Source: Methylobacterium segetis (GTDB lineage Bacteria > Pseudomonadota > Alphaproteobacteria > Rhizobiales > Beijerinckiaceae). Taken from it: DNA of 64,000 nucleotides. A program made the translations under genes and the position numbers. The stretch lies in assembly GCF_004348265.1 (NCBI RefSeq), contig NZ_SMNT01000003.1:1-64000 (forward strand). The letters are read 5' to 3'. Positions 56,412 through 64,000 of the stretch are shown here, one piece after another. The notes under the pieces were generated by a model. The model had not been told where the DNA came from, ran no database searches, and worked only from the letters and a program-made list of their open reading frames with translations. The stretch's first letter is position 1, and the number at the start of each line of letters is the position of its first letter.

Positions 56412-56450
56412 GTGAGCGACGCGGATCGTGCTAGGATCCGCGTCGCTCAC
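56412..56450. terminator. Perfect 15-bp inverted repeat before pxpB
   Basis: GTGAGCGACGCGGAT (56412-56426) and its exact complement (56436-56450) enclose a 9-nt loop CGTGCTAGG. It lies 38 bp after the upstream gene and ends 16 bp before the pxpB ATG, so it may terminate the envelope operon, control pxpB expression, or both. No T-run follows. Confidence 0.6.
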
Positions 56451-56466
56451 GCCGTCCAATGCCTCG

Positions 56467-57204
56467 ATGCCCTTGACCGAACCCAGCTTCCGCGTCCTCG
56501 CCTGCGGCGACACGGCGCTCACGGTCGAGTTCGGAGAGGCGATCGACCCCGCCCTGAATGCGGCCGTGCTTGCGCTGGAGGCCCGGATCCTCGCGGCCCG
56601 CCCCGCCGGCCTCGTCGAGACGGTGCCGACCTACCGATCGCTCACGCTCCACATCGATCCCCTCGAGACCGATCCGGCCGCCGTCGAGGAGGCGGTGCGG
56701 GAACTCGCGCGCGGTGCCCTCCCCGTCCCGGCGCGGCGGCGACTCTGGCACGTGCCGGTCGTCTACGGCGGCGAGCACGGGATCGACCTCGACAGGGTCG
56801 CCGAGCATCACGGCATGCCGGCCCGGGAGGTCGTGGAGCGACATGCCGCCCCTGAATATCGGGTCGTGATGCTCGGGTTCCTGCCGGGCTATGCCTATCT
56901 CGCGGGCCTCGATCCTAGGCTCGCCCTGTCCCGCCGCCCGAACCCGCGGCCCGTGACGCCTGCCGGCACGATCTCGATCGGCGGCGCACAGGCACTCGTC
57001 GCCAGCATCGCGGCGCCGAGCGGCTGGCATCTCCTCGGGCGCACCCCGGTACGCAGCTTCGCGCCGGGACGGGAGCCCGTCTTCCTGTTCGAGCCCGGCG
57101 ACGCGATCCGCTTCATGCCGACCGATCCCGCCCGGTGGGACGCCCTCGACCGGGCCGCCGCCGCGGGCGAGTGGGTGGCGGAACGCGTGGAGCGTGATGC
57201 GTGA
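56467..57204 (+). CDS. pxpB: 5-oxoprolinase subunit B (KipI family)
   Basis: With PxpA and PxpC it cleaves 5-oxoproline to glutamate using ATP. 245 residues from ATG 56467. The carboxyltransferase-like core shows DTALTVEFG, VPTYRSLTLHIDP, HVPVVYGGEHGIDL, VMLGFLPGYAYLAGLDPRL and RRPNPRPVTPAGTISIGGAQ, all typical of KipI/PxpB. A GTG at 56428 is an alternative start, inside the inverted repeat. The ATG has no strong ribosome site, so the hairpin may matter for expression. Overlaps pxpC by four bases. Confidence 0.93.
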   Translation: MPLTEPSFRVLACGDTALTVEFGEAIDPALNAAVLALEARILAARPAGLVETVPTYRSLTLHIDPLETDPAAVEEAVRELARGALPVPARRRLWHVPVVYGGEHGIDLDRVAEHHGMPAREVVERHAAPEYRVVMLGFLPGYAYLAGLDPRLALSRRPNPRPVTPAGTISIGGAQALVASIAAPSGWHLLGRTPVRSFAPGREPVFLFEPGDAIRFMPTDPARWDALDRAAAAGEWVAERVERDA

Positions 57205-58217
57205 GCCGCGCCCATCTCCTCGTGCTCGAATGCGGGCCGGCGACCGGCCTGCAGGATGGTGGGCGGCCGGGCTACCAGCGCCAGGGCCTCTCGGGCTCCG
57301 GCCCGATGGACCGCCTCGCCCTCGCTGCGGCCAATGCCCTCGTCGGGAACGCGCCGGGCGTGGCGGCCCTCGAACTCGCCCTCACCGGCGCTCGCCTGCG
57401 CGCTGCCGGCGGCAGCGTGCGCCTCGCGCTCGCCGGCGCACCCTTCGGGCTCTCGATCGACGGCGAGGCCGTGGGCGATCACCGCTCGTTCCAGGTGCCG
57501 GACGGCGCGACGCTGGTGCTCCGGCCGCCGCGTCAGGGTCTGTTCGCCTATCTCGCGGTGGCCGGCGGCATCCACGTGCCCGAGAGCCTCGGAAGCCGCG
57601 CCCTTCATCTCCGGGCGGCACTCGGAGGCCTCGAGGGCCGGAATCTGCGGGCGGGCGACCGCCTGCCCGTCGCGACCTGCACCGACGCCGCGCCGGACCG
57701 GGCGCTCGTTCCCCTACCCCTCGACGCCGACGAGCCCGTCCGCGTCGTCCTCGGTCCTCAGGCCGACCATTTCCCGGACGAGGCCGTCGCGGACTTCCTG
57801 GCCACCCCCTACACCGTGTCGAACCGGGCCGACCGGATGGGTTACCAACTCGACGGGCAGACGATCCGCCACGGGGGGCGCGGCTTCAACATCGTCTCCG
57901 ACGCGACCGTCCCGGGCTCGGTCCAAGTGCCCGGCAGCGGCCTGCCGATCATCCTGATGGCCGACCGCCAGACCACGGGCGGCTACCCGAAGATCGCCAC
58001 CGTGATCTCGGCGGATCTCCGTCGCGTCGCCCAGCGCCGACCCGGCGAGCCTCTGCGTTTCGCGCCGGTCTCGGTGGATCGTGCGGTTGCCCTCGCCCGC
58101 GAGGCGGCGGCGCTGCAGGCCGGTTTGGCGGGGCGACTCGGTCCGGTCACCTCCCGCGAGGAGCGGCTGATGGAGGCGAACCTCGCCGGCGATGCCGTCG
58201 ATGCCCTCGCGCCCTGA
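57201..58217 (+). CDS. pxpC: 5-oxoprolinase subunit C (KipA family)
   Basis: Biotin-dependent-carboxylase-like subunit of 5-oxoprolinase. 338 residues from GTG 57201, overlapping the pxpB stop (GTGA). Family landmarks: GLQDGGRPGYQRQGLSGSGPMDR at the N-terminus (in pieces), FAYLAVAGGIHVP, VLGPQADHFPDEAV, VSNRADRMGYQLDG and ILMADRQTTGGYPKIA. pxpA (LamB/YcsF), which completes the enzyme, is not in the window. Confidence 0.93.
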   Translation: MSRAHLLVLECGPATGLQDGGRPGYQRQGLSGSGPMDRLALAAANALVGNAPGVAALELALTGARLRAAGGSVRLALAGAPFGLSIDGEAVGDHRSFQVPDGATLVLRPPRQGLFAYLAVAGGIHVPESLGSRALHLRAALGGLEGRNLRAGDRLPVATCTDAAPDRALVPLPLDADEPVRVVLGPQADHFPDEAVADFLATPYTVSNRADRMGYQLDGQTIRHGGRGFNIVSDATVPGSVQVPGSGLPIILMADRQTTGGYPKIATVISADLRRVAQRRPGEPLRFAPVSVDRAVALAREAAALQAGLAGRLGPVTSREERLMEANLAGDAVDALAP

Positions 58218-58270
58218 CACCGCGACCGGCCAAGCTTGCGTCGAATCCGCACCGTCCGCGTTGTCGCCCC

Positions 58271-59368
58271 ATGAGCGACGCCCCGACCGACGAGACCACC
58301 GGCACGCCCCGCCTCGGCTTCTGCTGCAAATTCATCCCGGACGAGCCGCCGGGCACCCACAAGACGGTCAAGGCGGCCAAGGAGGCGGCGCTCGCCATGA
58401 ACGTCACCAGCGTGACGATGGCCTATCTCCAGCGCCAACCGCCCGCGGCGGCGCAGGCGAAGCTTGGCGACATCGTCGGGCACAACCTCACCGCACTCGC
58501 GCGGCAGGTGGAGTGGGTCGGCGCGCGGCCTCCGCTGGAGCGGCTCCTGCGGATGGCGAGCTCGATCCTGCCCGGCTACACGCACCCCGTCGTCAAGCCC
58601 TTCTATGCCGAGCCGGACCTGCGTGCGGCCGTCGAGACCGGCCTTGCCGAGATCGGCGAGCGGGCACGGATCCTCGGCGTGCGCCTCAGCCTGCATCCCG
58701 GGCCCTTCTGCATCCTCGCCTCGCGCAACGAGGCAGCCCTGCGCAACGGCATCGAGGAGCTCGATTACCACGCCGAAATCATGGACATGATGGGCTACGG
58801 CACCGGCTGGCACCCGCACGGCGCCCACATCAACATCCATGTCGGCGCCCGCGACCCCGGCACCGAGGGCTGGCGGGCGAACCTGCCGAAGGTCAGCCGT
58901 GTCGCGCGCGACCTCGTCACGGTGGAGAACGACGAATCCTCCTTCGGGCTCGATGCGGTCCTGACCCTGAGCGACCTCGTACCCGTCGTCCTCGACATCC
59001 ATCACCACTGGGTCGAGAGCGGGGGAGAGTACATCGAGCCAGACGATCTCCGCATCGCGCGGGTCCGCGATTCCTGGCGAGGCGTGCGTCCCGTCTCTCA
59101 CATCAGCGTCTCGCGCGAGACGCTCCTGCCCGACCACGATCCCGACCGGCTGCCCGACTTCGCGGCCCTGCGCGCGTCCGGGCATTCCTGGCGGGATCTC
59201 GCCGCCCATTCCGACCTGATGTGGAACCGGGCCCTCAACGCCCTCGTCGGCCGCCACCTCGCCTGGACGGATTTCGAGATCGAGGCGAAATCCAAGAACC
59301 TCGCCTCGGTCGGCATCGCGGCGCAGATCTCCGGCTCGCTCGCTCCCCTCGCCGTCGCGGCGGCGTGA
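58271..59368 (+). CDS. uvsE: UV damage endonuclease (UvsE/UVDE family)
   Basis: Cuts DNA 5' to UV photoproducts and other lesions, as an alternative to UvrABC. 365 residues from ATG 58271. The TIM-barrel signature segments are visible: RLGFCCKFIP, VRLSLHPGPFCILAS, ELDYHAEIMDMMG, HPHGAHINIHVGA, LVTVENDESSF, PVVLDIHHHWVES. The histidines and acidic residues of the metal site (H, E, D in those blocks) are present. It lies 53 bp after pxpC and may be read through from it, though no functional link is apparent. Confidence 0.88.
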   Translation: MSDAPTDETTGTPRLGFCCKFIPDEPPGTHKTVKAAKEAALAMNVTSVTMAYLQRQPPAAAQAKLGDIVGHNLTALARQVEWVGARPPLERLLRMASSILPGYTHPVVKPFYAEPDLRAAVETGLAEIGERARILGVRLSLHPGPFCILASRNEAALRNGIEELDYHAEIMDMMGYGTGWHPHGAHINIHVGARDPGTEGWRANLPKVSRVARDLVTVENDESSFGLDAVLTLSDLVPVVLDIHHHWVESGGEYIEPDDLRIARVRDSWRGVRPVSHISVSRETLLPDHDPDRLPDFAALRASGHSWRDLAAHSDLMWNRALNALVGRHLAWTDFEIEAKSKNLASVGIAAQISGSLAPLAVAAA

Positions 59369-59414
59369 GGAGGCGGGTCGACGGCGCTGCCGCGAGCCGT
59401 TATCGCGAGTCGCC

Positions 59415-59966
59415 ATGAAGACAGCCGATTGCGACATCCTCGTCATCCCGGGGCTCGCCGGCTCCGAGGAGGAGCACTGGCAGGCCCGCTGGGCGAGCCG
59501 CCTGCCCACTGCCCGCATCGTCGAACAGGCGGATTGGGATCGGCCGGAGCCCGAGGCTTGGTGCGGCCGGATCCGGGAGGCGGTCGAGGCGTCGACCCGA
59601 CCCGTCGTCCTGATCGCCCACAGCCTCGGCGTCATCGCGAGCGTCGCCGTCGCACCCGCCCTGCCCCCGGGCGTCGTGCGCGGCGCCCTCTTCGTCGCGC
59701 CGCCCGACATCGAGCGCACGCCGAACCTGCCCGAGAGCGTGCGCGCCTTCGCGCCGATCCCGCGCGAGCCCCTGCCCGTCCCCGCCCTCGTCGTGGCGAG
59801 CCGGACCGATCCGTACTGCACCTACGAGCGCGCCGAGGATCTCGCTTATGCCTGGGGCGCGGTGATCGTCGATGCGGGCGAATCGGGCCACATCAACGTG
59901 GCGAGCGGGCACGGGCCTTGGCCGGAGGGTCTGATGCGCCTCGCGGGTTTTCTGAAGAACCTCTGA
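59415..59966 (+). CDS. RBBP9/YdeN-type serine hydrolase
   Basis: 183-residue alpha/beta hydrolase. Nucleophile S70 in IAHSLGV, D132 in ASRTDPYC and H159 in ESGHINVAS form the expected triad, and the N-terminal VIPGLAGSEEEHWQARW is typical of the family. No signal peptide; substrates are unknown. ATG 59415, 46 bp after uvsE, same strand. Confidence 0.88.
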   Translation: MKTADCDILVIPGLAGSEEEHWQARWASRLPTARIVEQADWDRPEPEAWCGRIREAVEASTRPVVLIAHSLGVIASVAVAPALPPGVVRGALFVAPPDIERTPNLPESVRAFAPIPREPLPVPALVVASRTDPYCTYERAEDLAYAWGAVIVDAGESGHINVASGHGPWPEGLMRLAGFLKNL

Positions 59967-60143
59967 TCAGTCGTTCAATCCCCTGTTCGCTTTGCCGTGT
60001 CGGCAGGCGGCCGCGCGCTGCGCGAGAATGTCGGCCTGGGACAATTCGGGAACTGATCCAGGTTAAGCTGGTTTCATCCGCGAAAGCAGGCCGCGGCGCT
60101 CCGCCGGGGGCCGCGCTATCCTTGCGATTTCACGGAGAACCAG

Positions 60144-60650
60144 ATGAAAAGCGGACGGATCCTCGCCGGCCTCGCGCTCGCGTGCCTGACCACTCCCGTT
60201 CTTGCGGGCCCCTGCACCGAGCAGATCGCGGCTGTGGCGAAGCAGCTGGAGAGCAGCCCCGCCGCGGGCGCGGCCGTGACGGGCTCGGTCTCGGGCAGCG
60301 TCGCCGAGACGAAGTCCGATGCCAGGACGTCCCGCGACAAGACCGCCGCCACCGAGAGCGCCCCGAGCCTCAACAAGGATGGCAGGACGGGCGGCGTCGG
60401 CGGCAACGACGAGGTGAATGCGGCGGCCGCCGACCGCGCCACCTCCGCCGCTGACGTGCGCCGGCAACAGGAGGGCAAGCCGACGGCCGCCGCGAACCCC
60501 GCCGCGGCCGGCAACGCCGACAGCGGCGAGAGCCGGGCCAAGAACCTCCTCGCCGAGGCGCGCGCCCTCGACGCCAAGGGCGACGATGCCTGCAAGGGCA
60601 AGCTCGCCGAGGCCAAGGATGCGGGCGGCCTGAGCCAGAGCTACCGCTGA
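60144..60650 (+). CDS. Exported hypothetical protein
   Basis: 168 residues, ATG 60144 with GGAGA upstream. A clear signal peptide ends at PVLA-GP (about residue 21). The mature protein starts GPCTEQIAAVAKQLE, continues as a Gly/Ala/Ser/Thr-rich low-complexity region and ends in a short helix with a second cysteine (DDACKGKLAEAK); the two cysteines could pair in the periplasm. The 177-bp gap before it holds no gene. No family recognised. Confidence 0.65.
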   Translation: MKSGRILAGLALACLTTPVLAGPCTEQIAAVAKQLESSPAAGAAVTGSVSGSVAETKSDARTSRDKTAATESAPSLNKDGRTGGVGGNDEVNAAAADRATSAADVRRQQEGKPTAAANPAAAGNADSGESRAKNLLAEARALDAKGDDACKGKLAEAKDAGGLSQSYR

Positions 60651-60723
60651 GGTCGCGCAGGCCCGCGCCGGGTCGGAATGCTGTCGCAGGAATGCGGGGG
60701 CTTTCTCGTTTCCGGGCGCGCTC

Positions 60724-60739
60724 TTAACCCCTCGTTTAC
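60724..60739 (+). promoter_or_regulatory. Near-match CtrA box TTAA-N7-TTTAC
   Basis: TTAA at 60724-60727 and TTTAC at 60735-60739 with seven bases between, one mismatch from the CtrA consensus. It ends 52 bp before the ATG at 60792. Confidence 0.35.
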
Positions 60740-60791
60740 CATCCTCGCGCTCGATGGTGCCGACCCACCCGTCCGCAGAGTGCGAGGACTC

Positions 60792-61046
60792 ATGACGAGA
60801 AAAGAGCTTCTGGCCCGCCTCGACGCCGTGCAGGCGGCCCTCGGCCCCCGCGCCAATACGAGCTTCAACAGCTCGATCTTCAACGACGCGGCGCTCCTGA
60901 AGCGCATCGAGGCGTTCGAGGCGCAGGTCGCCGTCGCCGACAAGCCGAAGCCGGCCGAGTATACCGGCAACATGTTCAGCCGCATCCAGAACCGCAGAAA
61001 TGCCGCGCCGGCCGCACCCGCCCGGACGCTGGTGACGGGGCAGTAG
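60792..61046 (+). CDS. Small hypothetical protein
   Basis: 84 residues from ATG 60792 with GAGG just upstream. The N-terminal helix (RKELLARLDAVQAAL) is followed by a polar central stretch (NTSFNSSIFNDAALLKRIEA) and a basic end. No membrane or signal sequence and no family that I recognise. A CtrA-like box lies upstream. It ends 3 bp from ycjF on the other strand. Confidence 0.55.
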   Translation: MTRKELLARLDAVQAALGPRANTSFNSSIFNDAALLKRIEAFEAQVAVADKPKPAEYTGNMFSRIQNRRNAAPAAPARTLVTGQ

Positions 61047-61049
61047 GCC

Positions 61050-62075
61050 TCAGCTCTGCTCCTCCCGGGCGGGACGCAGCAACTCTCCCGCGACGTCCGC
61101 CAGCCGCGGGGGCGCCTCGCGGGTGAAGGGCAGCGGACGGCACACCGCGATGGCCGCGAGCCCGAAGCGTGCGGTCATCAGGCCGTTGAGCACGCCCTCG
61201 CCGAGCTTCGCCGAGACGCGGGCGGCGATGCCGAGGCCGAGCACCTGTTGCACCACGCTGTCGCCGACCGCCATGCCGCCGGTGACGGTGAGATGGGCGA
61301 AGGCGGCGCGCGCGAGCCGCAGGAAGCCGAGGAAGCCCGGCCTCCCGCCGTAGATCGCGGCGATCCGGCGCAGTAGCCGCACCGCGGAGAACACCACGAA
61401 CGCGACGTCGACGATGGCCCGCGGGCTCAGCGCCGTCACCGCCGAGACCTGCTTGGCGGCCGTGGCGATGGCGCCGCGCGCCTGCGCATCGAGGGGCGCG
61501 AGGAGTTCGCGCTCGGCGATGCCGATCCGGTCCTCCACGTCGAGGATCGCGTCCCCGAGCGTGTCGAGGCGCCGGCGTCCCTCCGCGAGCGGCGCCCGCT
61601 CGGCGTAGAAGGCGGCGAGATCCCGCACCACCGCCTGTGCGCCGGTATGATCCCGGGTCGCGATCGCCTGGATCGCGGCCTCGCGCAGCTTCTCGATCCG
61701 CCGCTCGCGCCAGAGACCCCCGATCTCGCGGCCGACGATCGCCAGGAAGGCCAAAGCCGCCAGCGCGAGGAGCGCGAGGGCGACGCCGCCGAGCCACGGT
61801 GCGGCCTGGAACAGGTCTGCGATCAGCCGCTCGACCGACAGGCCGATCCCCAGGGCAACGAGCCCGCCGAGGGCGGAGAGGAGCAGGCCGAGCCAGGGTG
61901 CACGGCGCCGGCCGGCGACCGGCACGGGCGTGCCGTCCGCCGCGTCGACGATCTCGAAGGGCTCCTCGACCATCCGGACCTGGGCGGGAGGCGCGACGGG
62001 CGGTGCGGCGCCGGCCTCCGGGGCAGCGCCCGGTGTTGGCATGCGGAAGGCGCGCGGGCGCTGGGAGGAACTCAT
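61050..62075 (-). CDS. YcjF/UPF0283 family membrane protein
   Basis: 341 residues, ATG 62075. An N-terminal proline-rich 60-residue tail, two membrane helices (about 62-80 and 93-115), then the TIGR01620 domain with the conserved C-terminal block RPLPFTREAPPRLADV. It is paired with a YcjX NTPase directly upstream on the same strand (70 bp), the standard partnership; in E. coli both belong to the phage-shock/heat-shock response. Molecular role unknown. Confidence 0.88.
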   Translation of the reverse strand: MSSSQRPRAFRMPTPGAAPEAGAAPPVAPPAQVRMVEEPFEIVDAADGTPVPVAGRRRAPWLGLLLSALGGLVALGIGLSVERLIADLFQAAPWLGGVALALLALAALAFLAIVGREIGGLWRERRIEKLREAAIQAIATRDHTGAQAVVRDLAAFYAERAPLAEGRRRLDTLGDAILDVEDRIGIAERELLAPLDAQARGAIATAAKQVSAVTALSPRAIVDVAFVVFSAVRLLRRIAAIYGGRPGFLGFLRLARAAFAHLTVTGGMAVGDSVVQQVLGLGIAARVSAKLGEGVLNGLMTARFGLAAIAVCRPLPFTREAPPRLADVAGELLRPAREEQS

Positions 62076-62145
62076 GCGAGGAATCCCGAGACAATGGGGC
62101 GGCCGGTCTGAGACCTGGCCACGGGGAGCGAGGCGGACGCCGCGC

Positions 62146-63591
62146 TCACGCCAGCCGGTCCCCGATCAGGAACTGCATCGCCCGGTCGAGCCGGATCTGC
62201 GGCAGGTGGCCGGGGCGGCCGAGGCCGTCGGGCCGCACCAGGGGCGGGCGGAAGCGCGGGAAGCGGAGTGAGCCGGGCTCGACCGCGCCCTCGAGCACCG
62301 CCTCCGGCCGGGCGGGTAGCTCGCCGGGGAAGATCGCGGCCTCGCCCAGCCCGTCGAAGGTCTCGTCGCCGACCACCTCGCCCGCCTCCGGCGTGCCGGT
62401 GACCGCGCGGAAGGTGGCCTCGCCCTCGTGCACGGTGGTCTCGCGGGTGGCGCGCACGGAGGCGAGCGCCACCGTGCCGACGCGGGCCCCCGCGGCCTCC
62501 GTCCGGCGCATCGCCCGCGAGACGAGGAGGCGCAGGAGGGCGTCGAGGCGGTCGTGGCTCGTCTGGTGGAGGTGGTCGGCCTTGGTGGCGGCGAAGAGCA
62601 CGCGGTCGGCGCGGGGCGCGAACAGCCGGGAGAGCAGCGAGTTGCGCCCGATATTGAGGCTGAGCAGCACGGAATCGAGCGCCTCCTCCAGTTCCGCCAG
62701 GGCGGCCGGCCCCGCATCGACTGCCGCGAGCACGTCGACGAGCACGATCTGCCGGTCGACCCGCTGGAAATGGTCGCGAAAGAAGGGCTCCACCACCTTC
62801 GCTTTGTAGGCCTCGAAGCGGCGCTCCATGAGGCCCGCGAGGCTATCCGGCGCCAGCGCCTCGGGCAAACGGTCGAGGGGCGCGAAGGTGAGCGCGGGCG
62901 AGCCCGCGAGATCGCCGGGCATCAGGAAGCGGCCGGGCGGGGTCGTCGCCACCGCCTCGGGACCGGCGCGGAGACCGGCGAGATAGGCCTTGAAGGCGTC
63001 GCTCGCGCGCTCGGCCAGGGGTTCGTCGAGGGGGCCGTTCGGATCGAGGCCGGAAAGCATGGCGAGCCAGGGCGCGGCGATTCCCGCGCGGCCGGCCCGG
63101 CGCGTCCCCGCGATCGTGGCGCGCGACCACGTCGTGTAGCTCTGCTCGATCAAGGCGAGGTCGAGGAGCCACTCGCCCGGATAATCCACCACGTCGAGCA
63201 TCAATCTGCCCGGCCCCGAGCGCCAGCCGCCGGCCCGCTCGTACTCGATGGCGAGGCGGAACTGGCTGATCCGGTCTGTGGAGCGCGGCCAGCGCCGCTC
63301 CTCGGTGAGCGCCGCGAAATGCTCCTCGAAGGGGAAGCGCGGCACGTCGTCGTCGGGCTGCGGCACGAGGCGGGCCCGGCGCAGGCGCCCCTCCTGCGTC
63401 GGCGCGAAGGCGGGCAGCGCGTGCGTCTCGACGAGATGGTGGATCAGGGCCGTCGTGAACACGGTCTTGCCCGAGCGTGCGAGCCCGGTGACGCCGAGCC
63501 GCAATGTCGGCTGGATCAGGAAGTCGCTGGAGGCCTCGGCGAAGGCCTTCACGGCCGATCCGGCGCGCGCGGCGAAACTGTTCAGGGGCAA
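62146..63591 (-). CDS. YcjX family NTPase (DUF463)
   Basis: 481 residues. The P-loop GLARSGKT (36-43) follows RLGVTG, and the later VDYPGEWLLDL, FAATKADHLHQTS and VALASVRATRE segments match the DUF463 P-loop NTPase family. The start is TTG 63591; no ATG or GTG lies in frame close by. Its partner ycjF follows 70 bp downstream. It probably responds to envelope stress together with YcjF. Confidence 0.9.
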   Translation of the reverse strand: MPLNSFAARAGSAVKAFAEASSDFLIQPTLRLGVTGLARSGKTVFTTALIHHLVETHALPAFAPTQEGRLRRARLVPQPDDDVPRFPFEEHFAALTEERRWPRSTDRISQFRLAIEYERAGGWRSGPGRLMLDVVDYPGEWLLDLALIEQSYTTWSRATIAGTRRAGRAGIAAPWLAMLSGLDPNGPLDEPLAERASDAFKAYLAGLRAGPEAVATTPPGRFLMPGDLAGSPALTFAPLDRLPEALAPDSLAGLMERRFEAYKAKVVEPFFRDHFQRVDRQIVLVDVLAAVDAGPAALAELEEALDSVLLSLNIGRNSLLSRLFAPRADRVLFAATKADHLHQTSHDRLDALLRLLVSRAMRRTEAAGARVGTVALASVRATRETTVHEGEATFRAVTGTPEAGEVVGDETFDGLGEAAIFPGELPARPEAVLEGAVEPGSLRFPRFRPPLVRPDGLGRPGHLPQIRLDRAMQFLIGDRLA

Positions 63592-63614
63592 GGCGAGCTC
63601 GGTGGGATGATGTG

Positions 63615-63644
63615 ACCGGCCGCTGAGGTGGCGCGCCGGCCGGT
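63615..63644 (-). terminator. Hairpin between the truncated gene and ycjX
   Basis: ACCGGCCG (63615-63622) and CGGCCGGT (63637-63644) with a 14-nt loop, just past the stop (63665) of the minus-strand gene running off the window. Confidence 0.45.
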
Positions 63645-63664
63645 CGGCCGCAAGGCTTGGGTGC

Positions 63665-64000
63665 CTACCGGCCGGCCTCCGCGGTGGGGGCGACGCGCAC
63701 CGTCGAGGCGGAGAGCCGGGCGATCGCGGCCTGCACGAGGTCCGGCCCGGCCCGCAATGTGCCGAGTTCGACCCCCGACATGGCGAGCATGACGGGTGCG
63801 AGGTTCGGCAGCGGCCCGCCCGCCTCGTCGAACAGCTTCAGGTCGTCGCCCGGCTTCAGCCCTACGCTTCCGGCGATGCGGGCGGCGTAATTCCCGATAC
63901 GCACCTCGTCGTTGCCGCAGAGGGGGGGTGGCAGGCGCAGGTCGAGGAGCGGCAGGCCCGCCGCGATCGCCGGGAGGGCGGCCGATTCCGCGACGAGCCG
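63665..64000 (-). CDS. C-terminal part of an unidentified protein (partial)
   Basis: The minus-strand frame is open from the window edge (64000) to TAG at 63665, 111 codons. The text includes LPLLDLRLPPPLCGNDEVRI, LKPGDDLKLFDEAGG and DLVQAAIARLSAS. I do not recognise it. A GTG at 63904 is available as an internal start, but the frame and protein-like text continue upstream, so the gene most likely begins outside the window. Confidence 0.5.
   Translation of the reverse strand, partial: RLVAESAALPAIAAGLPLLDLRLPPPLCGNDEVRIGNYAARIAGSVGLKPGDDLKLFDEAGGPLPNLAPVMLAMSGVELGTLRAGPDLVQAAIARLSASTVRVAPTAEAGR

Overview
The window is a GC-rich (about 70% by eye) chromosomal segment that reads as an alphaproteobacterium of the Hyphomicrobiales, most like Methylobacterium/Methylorubrum. 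The reasons are the aa3 oxidase operon order coxB-coxA-ctaB-small ORF-ctaG-coxC followed by DUF983, SURF1, thrC and an M16 peptidase, the CtrA-type TTAA-N7-TTAAC sites, frequent GTG/TTG starts, and the large trehalose/alpha-glucan locus. The genus is an inference. I see no rRNA, tRNA, IS element, phage block or CRISPR array.

Left third (1-25 kb): the tail of a repeat-containing secreted protein, glutamate synthase gltB/gltD (minus), an exported PepSY-like protein, fdhD (minus), then the cytochrome aa3 oxidase operon (9.5-15 kb) with its assembly factors (CtaB, CtaG, SURF1, DUF983), a DUF4864 protein, thrC and a mitochondrial-processing-peptidase-like protease. It continues with a 7TM-PAS-GGDEF-EAL c-di-GMP protein facing a single-domain response regulator, and three small genes of unknown function, one behind a perfect CtrA box.

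Centre (25-54 kb): a dense alpha-glucan and trehalose locus. glgP (minus) is divergent from a GH13 alpha-glucosidase and glgA (plus). A chemoreceptor gene follows. Then a long minus-strand series is transcribed in the order otsA, glgX, treZ, a 43-codon micro-ORF, malQ-treY fusion, GH13-glgE fusion, treS-maltokinase fusion, glgB. Together these enzymes can close a loop: TreY/TreZ release trehalose from glucan; TreS makes maltose; maltokinase makes maltose-1-phosphate; GlgE and GlgB rebuild branched glucan; GlgA and GlgP add ADP-glucose-dependent synthesis and phosphorolysis; GlgX and MalQ debranch and rescale chains; OtsA supplies trehalose-6-phosphate from nucleotide sugar. glgC, pgm and otsB are not in the window. 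Eight GH13-type catalytic domains and one GH77 domain lie in about 28 kb, and every catalytic triad I inspected is intact.

Right part (54-64 kb): a four-gene set of small envelope proteins resembling YqjD/YqjE/DUF3618, the 5-oxoprolinase subunits pxpB-pxpC behind a perfect 15-bp inverted repeat, a UV-damage endonuclease (uvsE), an RBBP9-type serine hydrolase, two small unknown proteins, and ycjX-ycjF (minus). A gene truncated by the window edge ends the segment.
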